In this document: one piece after another, positions 43,379 through 51,585 of the stretch
How the letters are laid out: each line of letters starts with the position of its first letter
Position numbering within the stretch: position 1 is the stretch's first letter
Source: Confluentibacter flavum
GTDB lineage: Bacteria > Bacteroidota > Bacteroidia > Flavobacteriales > Flavobacteriaceae
Direction: 5' to 3'
Assembly: GCF_002843175.1 (NCBI RefSeq)
Contig: NZ_PJEO01000014.1
Coordinates: forward strand, 248,001-312,000
DNA length: 64,000 nucleotides
Made by a program: the position numbers and the translations under genes
Notes under the pieces: model-generated
Databases searched by the model: none
What the model was told of the DNA's origin: nothing
The model's input: only the letters and a program-made list of their open reading frames with translations

Positions 43379-43698
43379 ATTTTTATAGAATGTGATAATA
43401 ATTTATTCAACAATTTGTGTCGATGCAGGTCTGCAACTGTCTTAGACTTATATCCCAAGATACAAAAAATTAAGCATTTCAGCGAAAGGTTCCTCTTGAT
43501 TAGAAAGAAAAAACATATAAATATAAAACAATGTTGACGTTTATATTATCAAAAATGAAAATAAGATTGGCGCAAATAAGAATAATACTATTTAAATTTT
43601 AATAATTAAGGAAAGTCATAAAAAAGGCTTAAAACCAAATTATTTTAGTTTAAGCCTATTTAAAAAAAAAGCAAGTATAGTAGAAGCATTAACGTTCC
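43379..43698. other. Intergenic region between the disaccharide cassette and the MoxR gene
   Basis: The 320-bp gap has no credible gene. It contains the upstream region of the phosphatase-hydrolase fusion (43379-43600, no clean TAnnTTTG box; a minus-strand TATATTTA is the closest) and the terminator of the MoxR transcript at 43625-43658. I see no tRNA or riboswitch. Confidence 0.5.
43625..43658 (-). terminator. Terminator of the MoxR/VWA operon
   Basis: Minus-strand AGGCTTAAA/TTTAAGCCT forms a 9-bp stem with a loop of about 15 bases and runs into TTTTTTA. Confidence 0.7.
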
Positions 43699-45159
43699 CT
43701 AAATACCGCTTATAAAACTGCCATAAGGGTCTTTAAAATGAGTACCTTCTGCGAACCTAAATTTACTAAGCAACTTAAATTCAACCAACGCCCAAAGCAC
43801 AAACTCTTTTTCAAAATACACATCGTCTTTTTCAATATCGGGCTGGTACTCACGTAATAAATCATCTAAAGGGGAGATGGCATCCAACATCATTTTGTAT
43901 TCCTTATCATTAATATCATCCAATAATTCAAAACCATCTTTTTGATTGAAAAACCATGACACAATATCATCATACGGACCTTCCTCAGTTTGTTTTTTAA
44001 GTTTACCAATTTTAGGAAAAAATTCTTCGAACAACCTTTTAACAGCTTCACCTATTAAATTATACGCCACTACAGCCGCGCCTTCTTGCTCACCTTCATA
44101 AACCAGTTCCACTTTCCCAGTAATGGATGGAATGATACCAACAAAGTCACTTAAACGTACCGTGGTTGTTTCATCCCCAGATTTTAAAGCACGAAGCTCT
44201 GCCGTACTTAATAAATTTTCGAATGCGGTAATACTTAATCTGGCACTGACACCACTTTTGGAATCTATAAAGTCACTTTCCCTGGCTTCAAACACAATTT
44301 GTTCCAATAAATCTTTTGCTAAATCTGGCACTGAAATGGACTGTGATTGACTTTCTAAAACCTTAGCCTCTTGTTCGGTAATCAATCTTGCCGTTTCAAT
44401 ATCTGCTGGATAATGGGTTAAAATTTGAGACCCAATTCTATCCTTTAATGGCGTTACAATGCTTCCTCTATTGGTATAATCTTCAGGATTTGCTGTAAAT
44501 AGAAACTGAATATCCAAAGGCAACCTCAACTTAAACCCCCTAATTTGCACATCGCCTTCTTGTAAAATATTAAATAAAGCGACCTGAATTCTAGCCTGTA
44601 AATCCGGTAATTCATTGATGACAAAAATACAACGATTAGCTCTAGGTATCATACCATAATGAATCACTCTATCGTCTGCATAACTTAATTTTAAATTGGC
44701 TGCTTTAATGGGATCTACATCGCCAATAATATCGGCTACCGTAACATCTGGAGTAGCTAATTTTTCGGCAAAGCGTTCACTTCTATGCAACCAAGAAATG
44801 GGCGTATCGTCACCCTTTTCTTTTAGTAATTCTTTGGCATATCTAGAAATGGGCTGAAATGGATCATCATTAATTTCTGAACCCTCTACAAAAGGAATAT
44901 ATTCATCCAATATATTAATCATCAACCGAGCTAAACGTGTTTTTGCTTGTCCGCGCAACCCCAATAAATTAATGTTATGGCGAGATAAAATGGCCCGTTC
45001 CAACTCAGGAATCACCGTATTTTCATAGCCATGGACACCTTCAAAGGTGGTTTCTTTATTCTTTATTTTCTGAATGAGGTTATCTCTCAATTCATCTTTA
45101 ATCGATTTGCTTTTGTATCCTGAAGCCTTTAAGTCTCCAAATGTTTTTATATTTCTCAT
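43699..45159 (-). CDS. MoxR/ChlI-like AAA+ ATPase
   Basis: The protein has 486 residues. The AAA+ core has a P-loop GLRGQAKTRLARL (Ala replaces the usual third Gly), Walker B VINELPDLQARIQVALFNIL with Asn in place of Asp, and sensor-1 FTANPEDYTNRGSIVTPLKD. This variant set is characteristic of the magnesium-chelatase-like MoxR subgroup. Such ATPases act as chaperones that remodel or activate a client together with a VWA protein. The VWA partner is encoded immediately upstream, separated only by a palindromic repeat doublet. Confidence 0.88.
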   Translation of the reverse strand: MRNIKTFGDLKASGYKSKSIKDELRDNLIQKIKNKETTFEGVHGYENTVIPELERAILSRHNINLLGLRGQAKTRLARLMINILDEYIPFVEGSEINDDPFQPISRYAKELLKEKGDDTPISWLHRSERFAEKLATPDVTVADIIGDVDPIKAANLKLSYADDRVIHYGMIPRANRCIFVINELPDLQARIQVALFNILQEGDVQIRGFKLRLPLDIQFLFTANPEDYTNRGSIVTPLKDRIGSQILTHYPADIETARLITEQEAKVLESQSQSISVPDLAKDLLEQIVFEARESDFIDSKSGVSARLSITAFENLLSTAELRALKSGDETTTVRLSDFVGIIPSITGKVELVYEGEQEGAAVVAYNLIGEAVKRLFEEFFPKIGKLKKQTEEGPYDDIVSWFFNQKDGFELLDDINDKEYKMMLDAISPLDDLLREYQPDIEKDDVYFEKEFVLWALVEFKLLSKFRFAEGTHFKDPYGSFISGI

Positions 45160-45160
45160 T

Positions 45161-45270
45161 TTTTCCTCTCCCTAGCCCTCTCCAAAGGAGAGGGAATTAT
45201 TGTGGGTATATTAATTCGTTATTTTTTCCGTTTTGTACTCCTCCCCTTTGGGGAGGCTGGGTGGGGCTTC
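45161..45270. repeat. Composite palindromic repeat doublet, orientation 1
   Basis: Unit A (45161-45196) reads CCTCTCCCTAGCCCTCTCC then AAAGGAGAGGG. Unit B (45237-45268) reads CTCCTCCCCTTTGGGGAGG then CTGGGTGGGG, in the opposite sense. The same A...B arrangement recurs, reverse-complemented, at 54943-55032. The left end lies 2 bp from the MoxR start codon and the right end reaches the VWA stop codon, so the element fills the whole gap inside this operon. Confidence 0.85.
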
Positions 45271-46400
45271 TATCCCCTAATACGCTTCTTCCTATTCGTT
45301 TCATAATCCTCAAAAATCATTTCGCCCAAGCCTTTTAATCCCGTGTAAAATGCTTTTCCTTGGTTGGCATAGGTAAATTCGCGAACAAACTGCATTAAAT
45401 AATCGTCCTGCGCAATCATAAACGTTGTTATGGGGATATGCAATCGCCTGGCTTGTTGCGCCATGGCATAACACTTATTGGTAATAAATGGGTTTAACCC
45501 CACACTGTCCTTATAATATTGTCCGTCTGGCATGCGCACACAGCTTGGCTTGCCATCGGTTATCATAAAAATTTGTTTGTTGGTATTTCGTTTTCTTCGA
45601 AGTAAGTCCATTGCCAATTGCAAACCCGCCACCGTATTAGTGTGATAGGGTCCCACTTTTAGATAAGGTAGCTCTTTAATTTCAATTTGCCAGGCATCAT
45701 TACCAAACACCAAAATATCCAACGTGTCTTTTGGGTAGCGTGTGGTGATTAATTCTGCCAATGCCATGGCTACTTTTTTTGCTGGCGTGATTCTATCTTC
45801 ACCATACAATATCATACTATGGCTAATATCAATCATCAATACGGTGCTCATTTGGGATTTGTGAAGTGTTTCTTCAACAACCAAATCGTCTTCAGAAAGG
45901 CTAAAGTTTCCAATACCATGATTAATCTGCGCATTTTTTAAACTTTCGGTAACGGACACTTTATCTAAACTATCACCAAATTGATAGTTTCTAAAATCGC
46001 CTGTATGCTCATCACCAATACCAGGACTTTTGCTTTTATGATTGCCCTGGCCACTGCGCTTGATGTTGCCAAAAATTTGGTCTAGAGCTTGCTGACGAAT
46101 GGCTCTTTCGGTTTTTGCGGTAATGGTTGTGCCTCCACTGTTACCATCTGGATCAATTTCTTCCCGTACATAACCTTTCTTTTTAAGGTCCTCAATAAAA
46201 TCGTCAATGGTATATTCCGATGTGGTTAACTTGTATTCCTTATCTAGTTCCCGCAACCAATCAATAGCTTCATCAAAGTCGCCCGATGTATGCGTAATAA
46301 GCTCTTTAAATATCTCAAAGAGTGTATCAAAAGGAGATTTGTTTGGGGCTTCATATTTTTTAAATACAAAACCCTTTCTAGACGTATTCTTGTTTACCAT
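45270..46400 (-). CDS. VWA (von Willebrand factor A) domain protein, MoxR partner
   Basis: The protein has 376 residues. An N-terminal helical part (residues 1-185, FKELITHTSGDFDEAIDWLR) precedes a VWA domain with an intact MIDAS: DISHS (D-x-S-x-S), the Thr in YHTNTVAG and the Asp in MITDGKPSC. The protein resembles the ChlD/CoxE-type partners of MoxR ATPases and probably binds a client through a metal ion. The basic tail (YETNRKKRIRG) ends at the repeat doublet. Client unknown. Confidence 0.87.
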   Translation of the reverse strand: MVNKNTSRKGFVFKKYEAPNKSPFDTLFEIFKELITHTSGDFDEAIDWLRELDKEYKLTTSEYTIDDFIEDLKKKGYVREEIDPDGNSGGTTITAKTERAIRQQALDQIFGNIKRSGQGNHKSKSPGIGDEHTGDFRNYQFGDSLDKVSVTESLKNAQINHGIGNFSLSEDDLVVEETLHKSQMSTVLMIDISHSMILYGEDRITPAKKVAMALAELITTRYPKDTLDILVFGNDAWQIEIKELPYLKVGPYHTNTVAGLQLAMDLLRRKRNTNKQIFMITDGKPSCVRMPDGQYYKDSVGLNPFITNKCYAMAQQARRLHIPITTFMIAQDDYLMQFVREFTYANQGKAFYTGLKGLGEMIFEDYETNRKKRIRG

Positions 46401-46489
46401 AGCAGCATAAAAATACGCTATTTAAAGCCAAAAAAAGCTAAGGAAGTATTAAATTTTTCTATGGACAACCAGAGAAACACTTATAAGAA

Positions 46490-47167
46490 CTATTCTACAC
46501 GTTTTAATCCATCAATATTATTAATCTTGATACGCTTGCCAATTGTAGCTATTAGTCCTTCTTTTTTAAATTGTGATAATACCCTAATGGCTGACTCAAC
46601 AGCTGTGCCGACAATATTAGCGAAATCTTCGCGAGACAACAGAACACTTAAAGTACCATCTGGGTTTGTGCCAAAGTTATCATGAATATAAATTATAGTT
46701 TCAGCAAGCCGCTGTCTCACTGTTTTTTGTGCCATATTCACTATTATATCATCTGCTTCTTTTAAATCGTGCGCCATTTCCTTTAAAACATCAAATGAAA
46801 ATTTTGAGTTATTAAGCAAATCATAAACAATTTCATTTTTCGGAATAAAACACAATTCCATATCATTTAAAGCTGTTGCTTGTAAATTGGCGGTTTCGCC
46901 AGTAATTAGTGAACGCTGACCCAATAAATCACCTTTTACCACAATTTTAACAATTTGATCTTTACCGTTAGAACTTAATTTTGATAGCTTGCAAATACCG
47001 TCTTTCACACAATATACGCCGTTTATAGAATCTCCTTCCTCAAATATAACATCACCTTTCTTAATAATCATAGATGTTTTGCAACTAGAAATTCTAACAA
47101 GCTCGTCTTTACTTAAAGATTTAAGCGCATTAAATTGTTTTATTATGCATTGTTCACACTTACCCAT
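46490..47167 (-). CDS. Crp/FNR-family transcriptional regulator with FNR-like cysteines
   Basis: The protein has 225 residues: a cNMP-type effector domain (residues ~25-140) and a Crp HTH (LSREDFANIVGTAVESAIRV) with recognition-helix E-x3-R, the residues that read TGA/TCA half-sites. It begins MGKCEQCIIKQFNALK. Aligned to E. coli FNR, Cys4, Cys7 and Cys106 (ELCFIPK) match C20, C23 and C122 with identical spacing (102 and 99 residues). The third ligand (C29) is replaced by Asn13, though a Cys29 exists elsewhere. It is a plausible oxygen-labile FeS sensor and a candidate for binding the ATGAC-N4-RTCAT sites, next to the oxidase island. Confidence 0.85.
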   Translation of the reverse strand: MGKCEQCIIKQFNALKSLSKDELVRISSCKTSMIIKKGDVIFEEGDSINGVYCVKDGICKLSKLSSNGKDQIVKIVVKGDLLGQRSLITGETANLQATALNDMELCFIPKNEIVYDLLNNSKFSFDVLKEMAHDLKEADDIIVNMAQKTVRQRLAETIIYIHDNFGTNPDGTLSVLLSREDFANIVGTAVESAIRVLSQFKKEGLIATIGKRIKINNIDGLKRVE

Positions 47168-47211
47168 GCTGTTTATTTAAGTTTTGAAACATTCAGTCTT
47201 TCCTAAACACC

Positions 47212-48051
47212 TTAATGTAAAATTAGAAAAGGCACATTTTTATAGTAACTAATTTCATTTGATGTGGGATGAAATAATATTTTTTGAAAATAATTGAGAT
47301 TTTTAGCTAACATGGTTATTAAATTAATGTTTCTATCGTCCACAAATTGCTGAACAGCATCTTCTAAATGTGTGTTTGTTAAAAAATGGAAACTATGGTT
47401 GCAATTAATAAAATAGTCATCTAAATAATCCTTATTTCTTTGTTGATCATCATTCAGTTCTACTCCTTTTCTATTTACATGCAGCACGTTAACCGAGGCA
47501 TTATTTGTTTCAACAATATCAATTATGGGCTGTAATATTTCAGGTCGGTAAAAAATGGAGAAATCGGTTGGAAATGCAATTTCCTTAGGCGCTTTATATT
47601 TGGCATTTTCTGGAATAACCATCGTAGCACATTTTACCTTTGTAATAACATTGCCAGCATTGCTGCCGATTGGGAGTTTTTTCATATCGGTTGACCCTTT
47701 GGTTCCCATTACAATGAGGTGGATCTTTTTTTGCGCTACCTGTTCCCTTATGGAGTGTATCAAATAATTGCTATCTGAAACTGCAAAAAACCTATGAAGA
47801 GGATTTTTAGGAAAGCTTTCGTGTATGCGCTTTATAATGTCTTGCAAACATTTTTTTGAGGGCTGTGTTAATGTTTCAGAACTAATATCTTGAGTTTGAC
47901 TTGGTGATACAACAGATTCTACAAAAGTATTTTTAGTAGTAACATGCAATAAATAAAAATTACATGATGATTTACTAAAAAAATGAAGTGCATATTCAAT
48001 CGCATTCCATGAATTTTCTGAAAAATCGGTTGGTATTAAAATATTCTTCAT
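47212..48051 (-). CDS. Tandem-domain universal stress protein (UspA family)
   Basis: The protein has 279 residues with two Usp domains. The first starts MKNILIPTDFSENSWNAIEY and keeps the ATP-binding G-x2-G-x9-G-S motif (GTKGSTDMKKLPIGSNAGNV). The second starts KEIAFPTDFSIFYRPEILQP and lacks the nucleotide motif. Such tandem Usps are typical of Bacteroidetes and are often induced by low oxygen or starvation. A near-perfect FNR-like operator and a -7 box at the class II distance lie upstream, so it belongs to the putative low-oxygen regulon. Confidence 0.9.
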   Translation of the reverse strand: MKNILIPTDFSENSWNAIEYALHFFSKSSCNFYLLHVTTKNTFVESVVSPSQTQDISSETLTQPSKKCLQDIIKRIHESFPKNPLHRFFAVSDSNYLIHSIREQVAQKKIHLIVMGTKGSTDMKKLPIGSNAGNVITKVKCATMVIPENAKYKAPKEIAFPTDFSIFYRPEILQPIIDIVETNNASVNVLHVNRKGVELNDDQQRNKDYLDDYFINCNHSFHFLTNTHLEDAVQQFVDDRNINLITMLAKNLNYFQKILFHPTSNEISYYKNVPFLILH

Positions 48052-48071
48052 GCCTATAATCTTGTAGAAAA

Positions 48072-48079
48072 CAAAATTA
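48072..48079 (-). promoter_or_regulatory. -7 box of the UspA gene
   Basis: Minus-strand TAATTTTG matches TAnnTTTG. Its last base (48072) is 36.5 bp from the centre of the FNR-like site at 48102-48115. Predicted transcription starts near 48067. Confidence 0.6.
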
Positions 48080-48101
48080 ATGGCATGGCTATTAATGAAA
48101 T

Positions 48102-48115
48102 ATGACTAAAATCAT
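48102..48115. promoter_or_regulatory. FNR-like operator before the UspA gene
   Basis: ATGACTAAAATCAT fits ATGAC-N4-RTCAT with a single asymmetric position. It sits at the class II activator distance from the -7 box at 48072-48079, on the side of the UspA gene. It also lies only 25 bp beyond the 3' end of the response-regulator gene. Confidence 0.7.
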
Positions 48116-48139
48116 AATTCTATTCTTATTTGAACAAAA

Positions 48140-49189
48140 TCAGTCCATTTGCTGAAGTTTATTGATGTCTAAAATTTTAATATTACGGCCTTCAATCTCA
48201 ATAATCCCCATATCTTTAAAACTAGAAAGCGTCCTGATTAGACTTTCTAATGCAATACCTGCTACACTGGCTAAATCGTTTCGTGAAATTCTAATGGCAT
48301 CATTGGGTTTACGATTAAGTTTTTCCGCAAATTTCAATATGGTATTTGCTGTTCGTTTTTTAACCGAGCTATAAGCCATTTGCAGTAATTGGTCTTTTAC
48401 CATGGTAAGATCTTCGGTAAGCAACTGTATAAGTTCTAAGGTTACTTTATGGTTACTGTTAAGCACCTCTTTAAGTTCATTTTTTGAAATCCCTATTAAA
48501 ACAGCATCTTGTATTGCGGTAGCGGTTTCTTGATAAGGCGTGTTTTGAGTGAAGGAAGTATAGCCAAATAAGTCATCTTCTTTATATAATGCAGTTGTAA
48601 GGTCTTTCCCTTGATCATCTAGTTTATGACATTTTATTAAACCTTTAGAAATCAAATAGATGTAATTGGAATTTTGTCCTTCGCCATAAATCACTTCACC
48701 TTGAGGAAAACTTAAGGTTTCTCCATTATCATCAAAAAATATTTTAAGGTCGTTAAGCGTTCTAAGTTCTTCTTCATTAGAGTCTGTTTGTTTTTCGGAA
48801 TCATGTCTATCCTTTAAAATAGCGGCTTTAGCTAAGCGGCTTTCTATGGCACTTATAAGCTCTTCTTCTTCAAAAGGCTTGGTGATATAATCGTCGGCTC
48901 CTAAATCCATGCCCTTTCTAACATCCTTACGCTCCGTTTTTGCCGATAAGAATATAAAAGGAATGTGTTTGGTTTTTTCATCTCCAGCCAGGCCTTCCAA
49001 AACACCATAACCATCAAGTTCGGGCATCATAATGTCGCAAATAATAATATCTGGCAAACTATTTTTGGCCAGTTCCAAGCCAATCCTACCGTTTGGTGCT
49101 GTAGTGACATCATAATCAGATAGTTCTAATAATTCTGCTGTATTTTCCCTTAAAATAACATCGTCTTCTATTAGTAATATGTTCTTCAT
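48140..49189 (-). CDS. Response regulator with Crp/FNR output (REC-cNMP-HTH fusion)
   Basis: The protein has 349 residues. REC domain residues 1-120 carry phosphoacceptor Asp52 (CDIMMPELDG), with Lys104 (YITKPF) and the acidic pair EDD. A cNMP-binding-like domain (~150-260) and a Crp-type HTH follow, ISRNDLASVAGIALESLIRT, with Glu315 and Arg319 at the DNA-contact positions. Fusing a REC domain to a Crp/FNR output condenses the FixJ and FixK steps of rhizobia into one protein. The ATG overlaps the kinase stop (ATGA), so the two are translationally coupled. Confidence 0.92.
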   Translation of the reverse strand: MKNILLIEDDVILRENTAELLELSDYDVTTAPNGRIGLELAKNSLPDIIICDIMMPELDGYGVLEGLAGDEKTKHIPFIFLSAKTERKDVRKGMDLGADDYITKPFEEEELISAIESRLAKAAILKDRHDSEKQTDSNEEELRTLNDLKIFFDDNGETLSFPQGEVIYGEGQNSNYIYLISKGLIKCHKLDDQGKDLTTALYKEDDLFGYTSFTQNTPYQETATAIQDAVLIGISKNELKEVLNSNHKVTLELIQLLTEDLTMVKDQLLQMAYSSVKKRTANTILKFAEKLNRKPNDAIRISRNDLASVAGIALESLIRTLSSFKDMGIIEIEGRNIKILDINKLQQMD

Positions 49190-50430
49190 TGTTTAGCTGT
49201 ATTTGGCAACGTAATTACAAATTCACTTCCTTTATTTTCCTCACTTATAAAACTGATGGTACCTCCCAGATTTTCCAAATGACTTTTTACAATATTCAAC
49301 CCAATACCGGTACCCTGTGTAAGGAGTGCATTTTCTGCTCTAAAATAACGATTAAATATATTTTTTTGATCGTTAATAGGAATTCCCATGCCATTATCCT
49401 TAATCTTAAACGTAGTGTTTTTATCATTTTGCTTTATTTGAATATCCACTAATGTGTTCTCTGATGAGTATTTAATGGCATTATGTACCAAGTTGGACAA
49501 TGCCAACTCTACAATCTTTTCATCTTGAAACATGGAATAATCATCTATGTTCTCAGGATATTTTATTTCCTGGCCTTCTTTTAAAAGCATATTGGCATTA
49601 TACACCACTTCGTTAACCACTTTGCTTATTTTAAACGAGCAGAACTTATAATTAATTTTACCCGTATCTAATTTTTCGATGGATAAAAAGTCATTTAAAA
49701 TATTATTAAGGTAATGTACTTTGTCTGAAATGGTTTTTATATGCTTATCCCTTTTTTCTTGCTGTTCCGTCAATTTATATTTACCCAATAACATGGCCGA
49801 GGTTAAAATACCACTTAAGGGTGTTTTAAATTCATGTGACACCAACGATAAAAATTTTGTTTTTAACTCGTTGAGTTCTTTTTCTTTTTTAAGGGCACTC
49901 TTCGTTTTATTCTGCGCTTCAATTCGCTTTTTAATTTCGACATCACGCTCTTGGTTTACAATTTTTAATTCTTCAACAGTAACGCTTAACGCCTTGGTAC
50001 GCTCTTTAACCTTTCTTTCTAATTCATTGTTTAGTTCCTGAAGTTGAAGTTCTTGTTGCTTTCGTATGGAGATGTCTATAACCAATGCCATCACAAACGC
50101 TTCCTTATTAATTTCCAAAGGATTCAAACCAGCCTCCACAGGAAATATAGTACCGTTTTTGTGAGCCCCAAACAAATCACGTCCGCGACCCATTTGCCTA
50201 CTTTCTTTATGTTTCATAAAACCATCTACATGGGCGCCATGACCAGCATGATATTTTTGGGGAATCAAAACATTAAGATGCTGACCAACAAGTTCATCTT
50301 TATTATATCCAAACATACGTTCCGCAGATGCATTTGTTTCAACAATTTGTTGTTTATTATTTACTACTATAACACCTTCTGATACGGCTTCAAAAAGTAC
50401 ATTAAAAATATCTTTTTCGTTCTGATACAT
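49186..50430 (-). CDS. Soluble PAS histidine kinase, FixL-like
   Basis: The protein has 414 residues with no TM segment. The PAS domain (~5-120) aligns with FixL: PQKYHAGHGAHVDGF places His64 at the heme-ligand position of FixL (His200 in Bradyrhizobium), and GRGRDLFGAHKNGTIFP places Arg84 at the position of the regulatory Arg220. A coiled coil (~125-190) leads to HisKA with phosphoacceptor His199 (SLVSHEFKTPLSG) and an HATPase_c domain (NLVHNAIKYSS, DNGMGI, GTGIGLNIVKSHL). Heme binding is plausible but not proven, because many non-heme PAS domains also have a His here. Its output is the fused regulator next to it. Confidence 0.88.
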   Translation of the reverse strand: MYQNEKDIFNVLFEAVSEGVIVVNNKQQIVETNASAERMFGYNKDELVGQHLNVLIPQKYHAGHGAHVDGFMKHKESRQMGRGRDLFGAHKNGTIFPVEAGLNPLEINKEAFVMALVIDISIRKQQELQLQELNNELERKVKERTKALSVTVEELKIVNQERDVEIKKRIEAQNKTKSALKKEKELNELKTKFLSLVSHEFKTPLSGILTSAMLLGKYKLTEQQEKRDKHIKTISDKVHYLNNILNDFLSIEKLDTGKINYKFCSFKISKVVNEVVYNANMLLKEGQEIKYPENIDDYSMFQDEKIVELALSNLVHNAIKYSSENTLVDIQIKQNDKNTTFKIKDNGMGIPINDQKNIFNRYFRAENALLTQGTGIGLNIVKSHLENLGGTISFISEENKGSEFVITLPNTAKQ

Positions 50431-50542
50431 TAAATTGGAAATCCTTTAAATTCTTAAATTAAACCAAAATTAATTAAAATAATACTTGCTTGAAATTAAG
50501 GTTTGGTTAAAAATCATATAAACCTTATTCATCGAATAAAAA

Positions 50543-50550
50543 CAAATTTA
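50543..50550 (-). promoter_or_regulatory. Probable promoter -7 box of the kinase-regulator operon
   Basis: Minus-strand TAAATTTG matches TAnnTTTG in the gap after the App1-like gene. Its leader to the kinase ATG would be about 107 nt. I see no FNR-like site at the class II distance. Confidence 0.45.
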
Positions 50551-50556
50551 CGTTTT

Positions 50557-51522
50557 TTAAACTACACCTATCATTTTAGAATGCGCTATGGCCTGATGAC
50601 TAAATTTAAAATAACAAACCGCCACGCCTAAACTCTCAATATTATTAAGGATACTAACAACTTTGGTTTTTGAATTAGTTGTTTTTCTAATGTAAACAGC
50701 TTTAATATTTTTTGGGAAAATCTTACTAATTTGCTCATAAATGTACGGATCGCTTTGGCTATCATCGCCAAGCAGCACATACTGTAAATGTGGATAAAAT
50801 GAAATAATTTCTTTTATTTTAACAAACTTATGCTTGTGGGTACCACGACCTGTAAAGAGAAAATCTGAAATTCCTGCCTTGATATCACTTAGTTTGATAA
50901 CCGCTTTTGGTAGCTCATGCAATCTAGCAAAAGAATCTATAAACTCATATAAATTCCATTCACTGCTCGACACAAAAAAAAAGGAGTTGGAAGCTACTTC
51001 GTTAGTTTGTCCTGCCATACTTAAGGCTTTATAATGCTTCACCACATCTTCAAAAATTTTTCTGTTGTTGATGTTTCTAAATAAAAGCACATAAATTTTT
51101 TTAAAAAAACTTCTGCTGTGCGACATAAGAAAGGTATCATCTATGTCCGAGATAATTCCAAGTTTGCTATCAAAAGGTTTTAAAATCTCCCCGACATTCA
51201 CAATGCCAAAATTGTGAAGTTTACAGCTCACTTCATAATTATGCCAGCCACTTTCAAGTGGTTCGTTGAATGGCACCGTAAATCTAAAAAAACCATCATT
51301 TAACGTTTTAGTGGATATCTCAAGGTTTTTAAATTTTAAAGTCACTACCGCATTGGGAAAGGGTTTTATTCTGAACATATGAATTATGGAAACCGCATGC
51401 CTAATACCTTTGTTATCAAGACGGTATTTATCAGGCGCCCATGATTGAAATACATGCCCAGATACAACAAGTTCTACATCATTTACATAACCTCTGTATA
51501 ATTTTAAATCAAGTTTTCCCAA
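50557..51522 (-). CDS. App1-like phosphatidate phosphatase (DUF2183)
   Basis: The protein has 321 residues. The C-terminal HAD-like domain starts with LGIISDIDDTFLMSHS, which has the D-x-D-x-T catalytic motif of the APP1 family. The conserved segment QYVLLGDDSQSDPYIYEQI provides the second acidic loop. The N-terminal ~120 residues form the extra beta-rich module of the family (VVSGHVFQSWAP, TVPFNEPLESGWHNYEVSC). It would dephosphorylate phosphatidic acid or a related lipid. It is divergent from a lipid-kinase gene, suggesting a joint role in phospholipid turnover. Confidence 0.85.
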   Translation of the reverse strand: MGKLDLKLYRGYVNDVELVVSGHVFQSWAPDKYRLDNKGIRHAVSIIHMFRIKPFPNAVVTLKFKNLEISTKTLNDGFFRFTVPFNEPLESGWHNYEVSCKLHNFGIVNVGEILKPFDSKLGIISDIDDTFLMSHSRSFFKKIYVLLFRNINNRKIFEDVVKHYKALSMAGQTNEVASNSFFFVSSSEWNLYEFIDSFARLHELPKAVIKLSDIKAGISDFLFTGRGTHKHKFVKIKEIISFYPHLQYVLLGDDSQSDPYIYEQISKIFPKNIKAVYIRKTTNSKTKVVSILNNIESLGVAVCYFKFSHQAIAHSKMIGVV

Positions 51523-51585
51523 TTCAGAATTTATTAACTTATAGTGACTGACAAATTACTTAATTTTAAACAATTTAAAGGCTTT

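Noticed and set aside
43379-43698. Possible small RNA or tRNA in the 320-bp gap
   Set aside because: No cloverleaf, CCA end or conserved RNA fold could be seen; only a terminator hairpin is supported.
50500-50520. GGTTAAAAATCAT as a fifth FNR-like site before the kinase operon
   Set aside because: The left arm does not match ATGAC and the distance to the TAAATTTG box at 50543-50550 is wrong in position and orientation.
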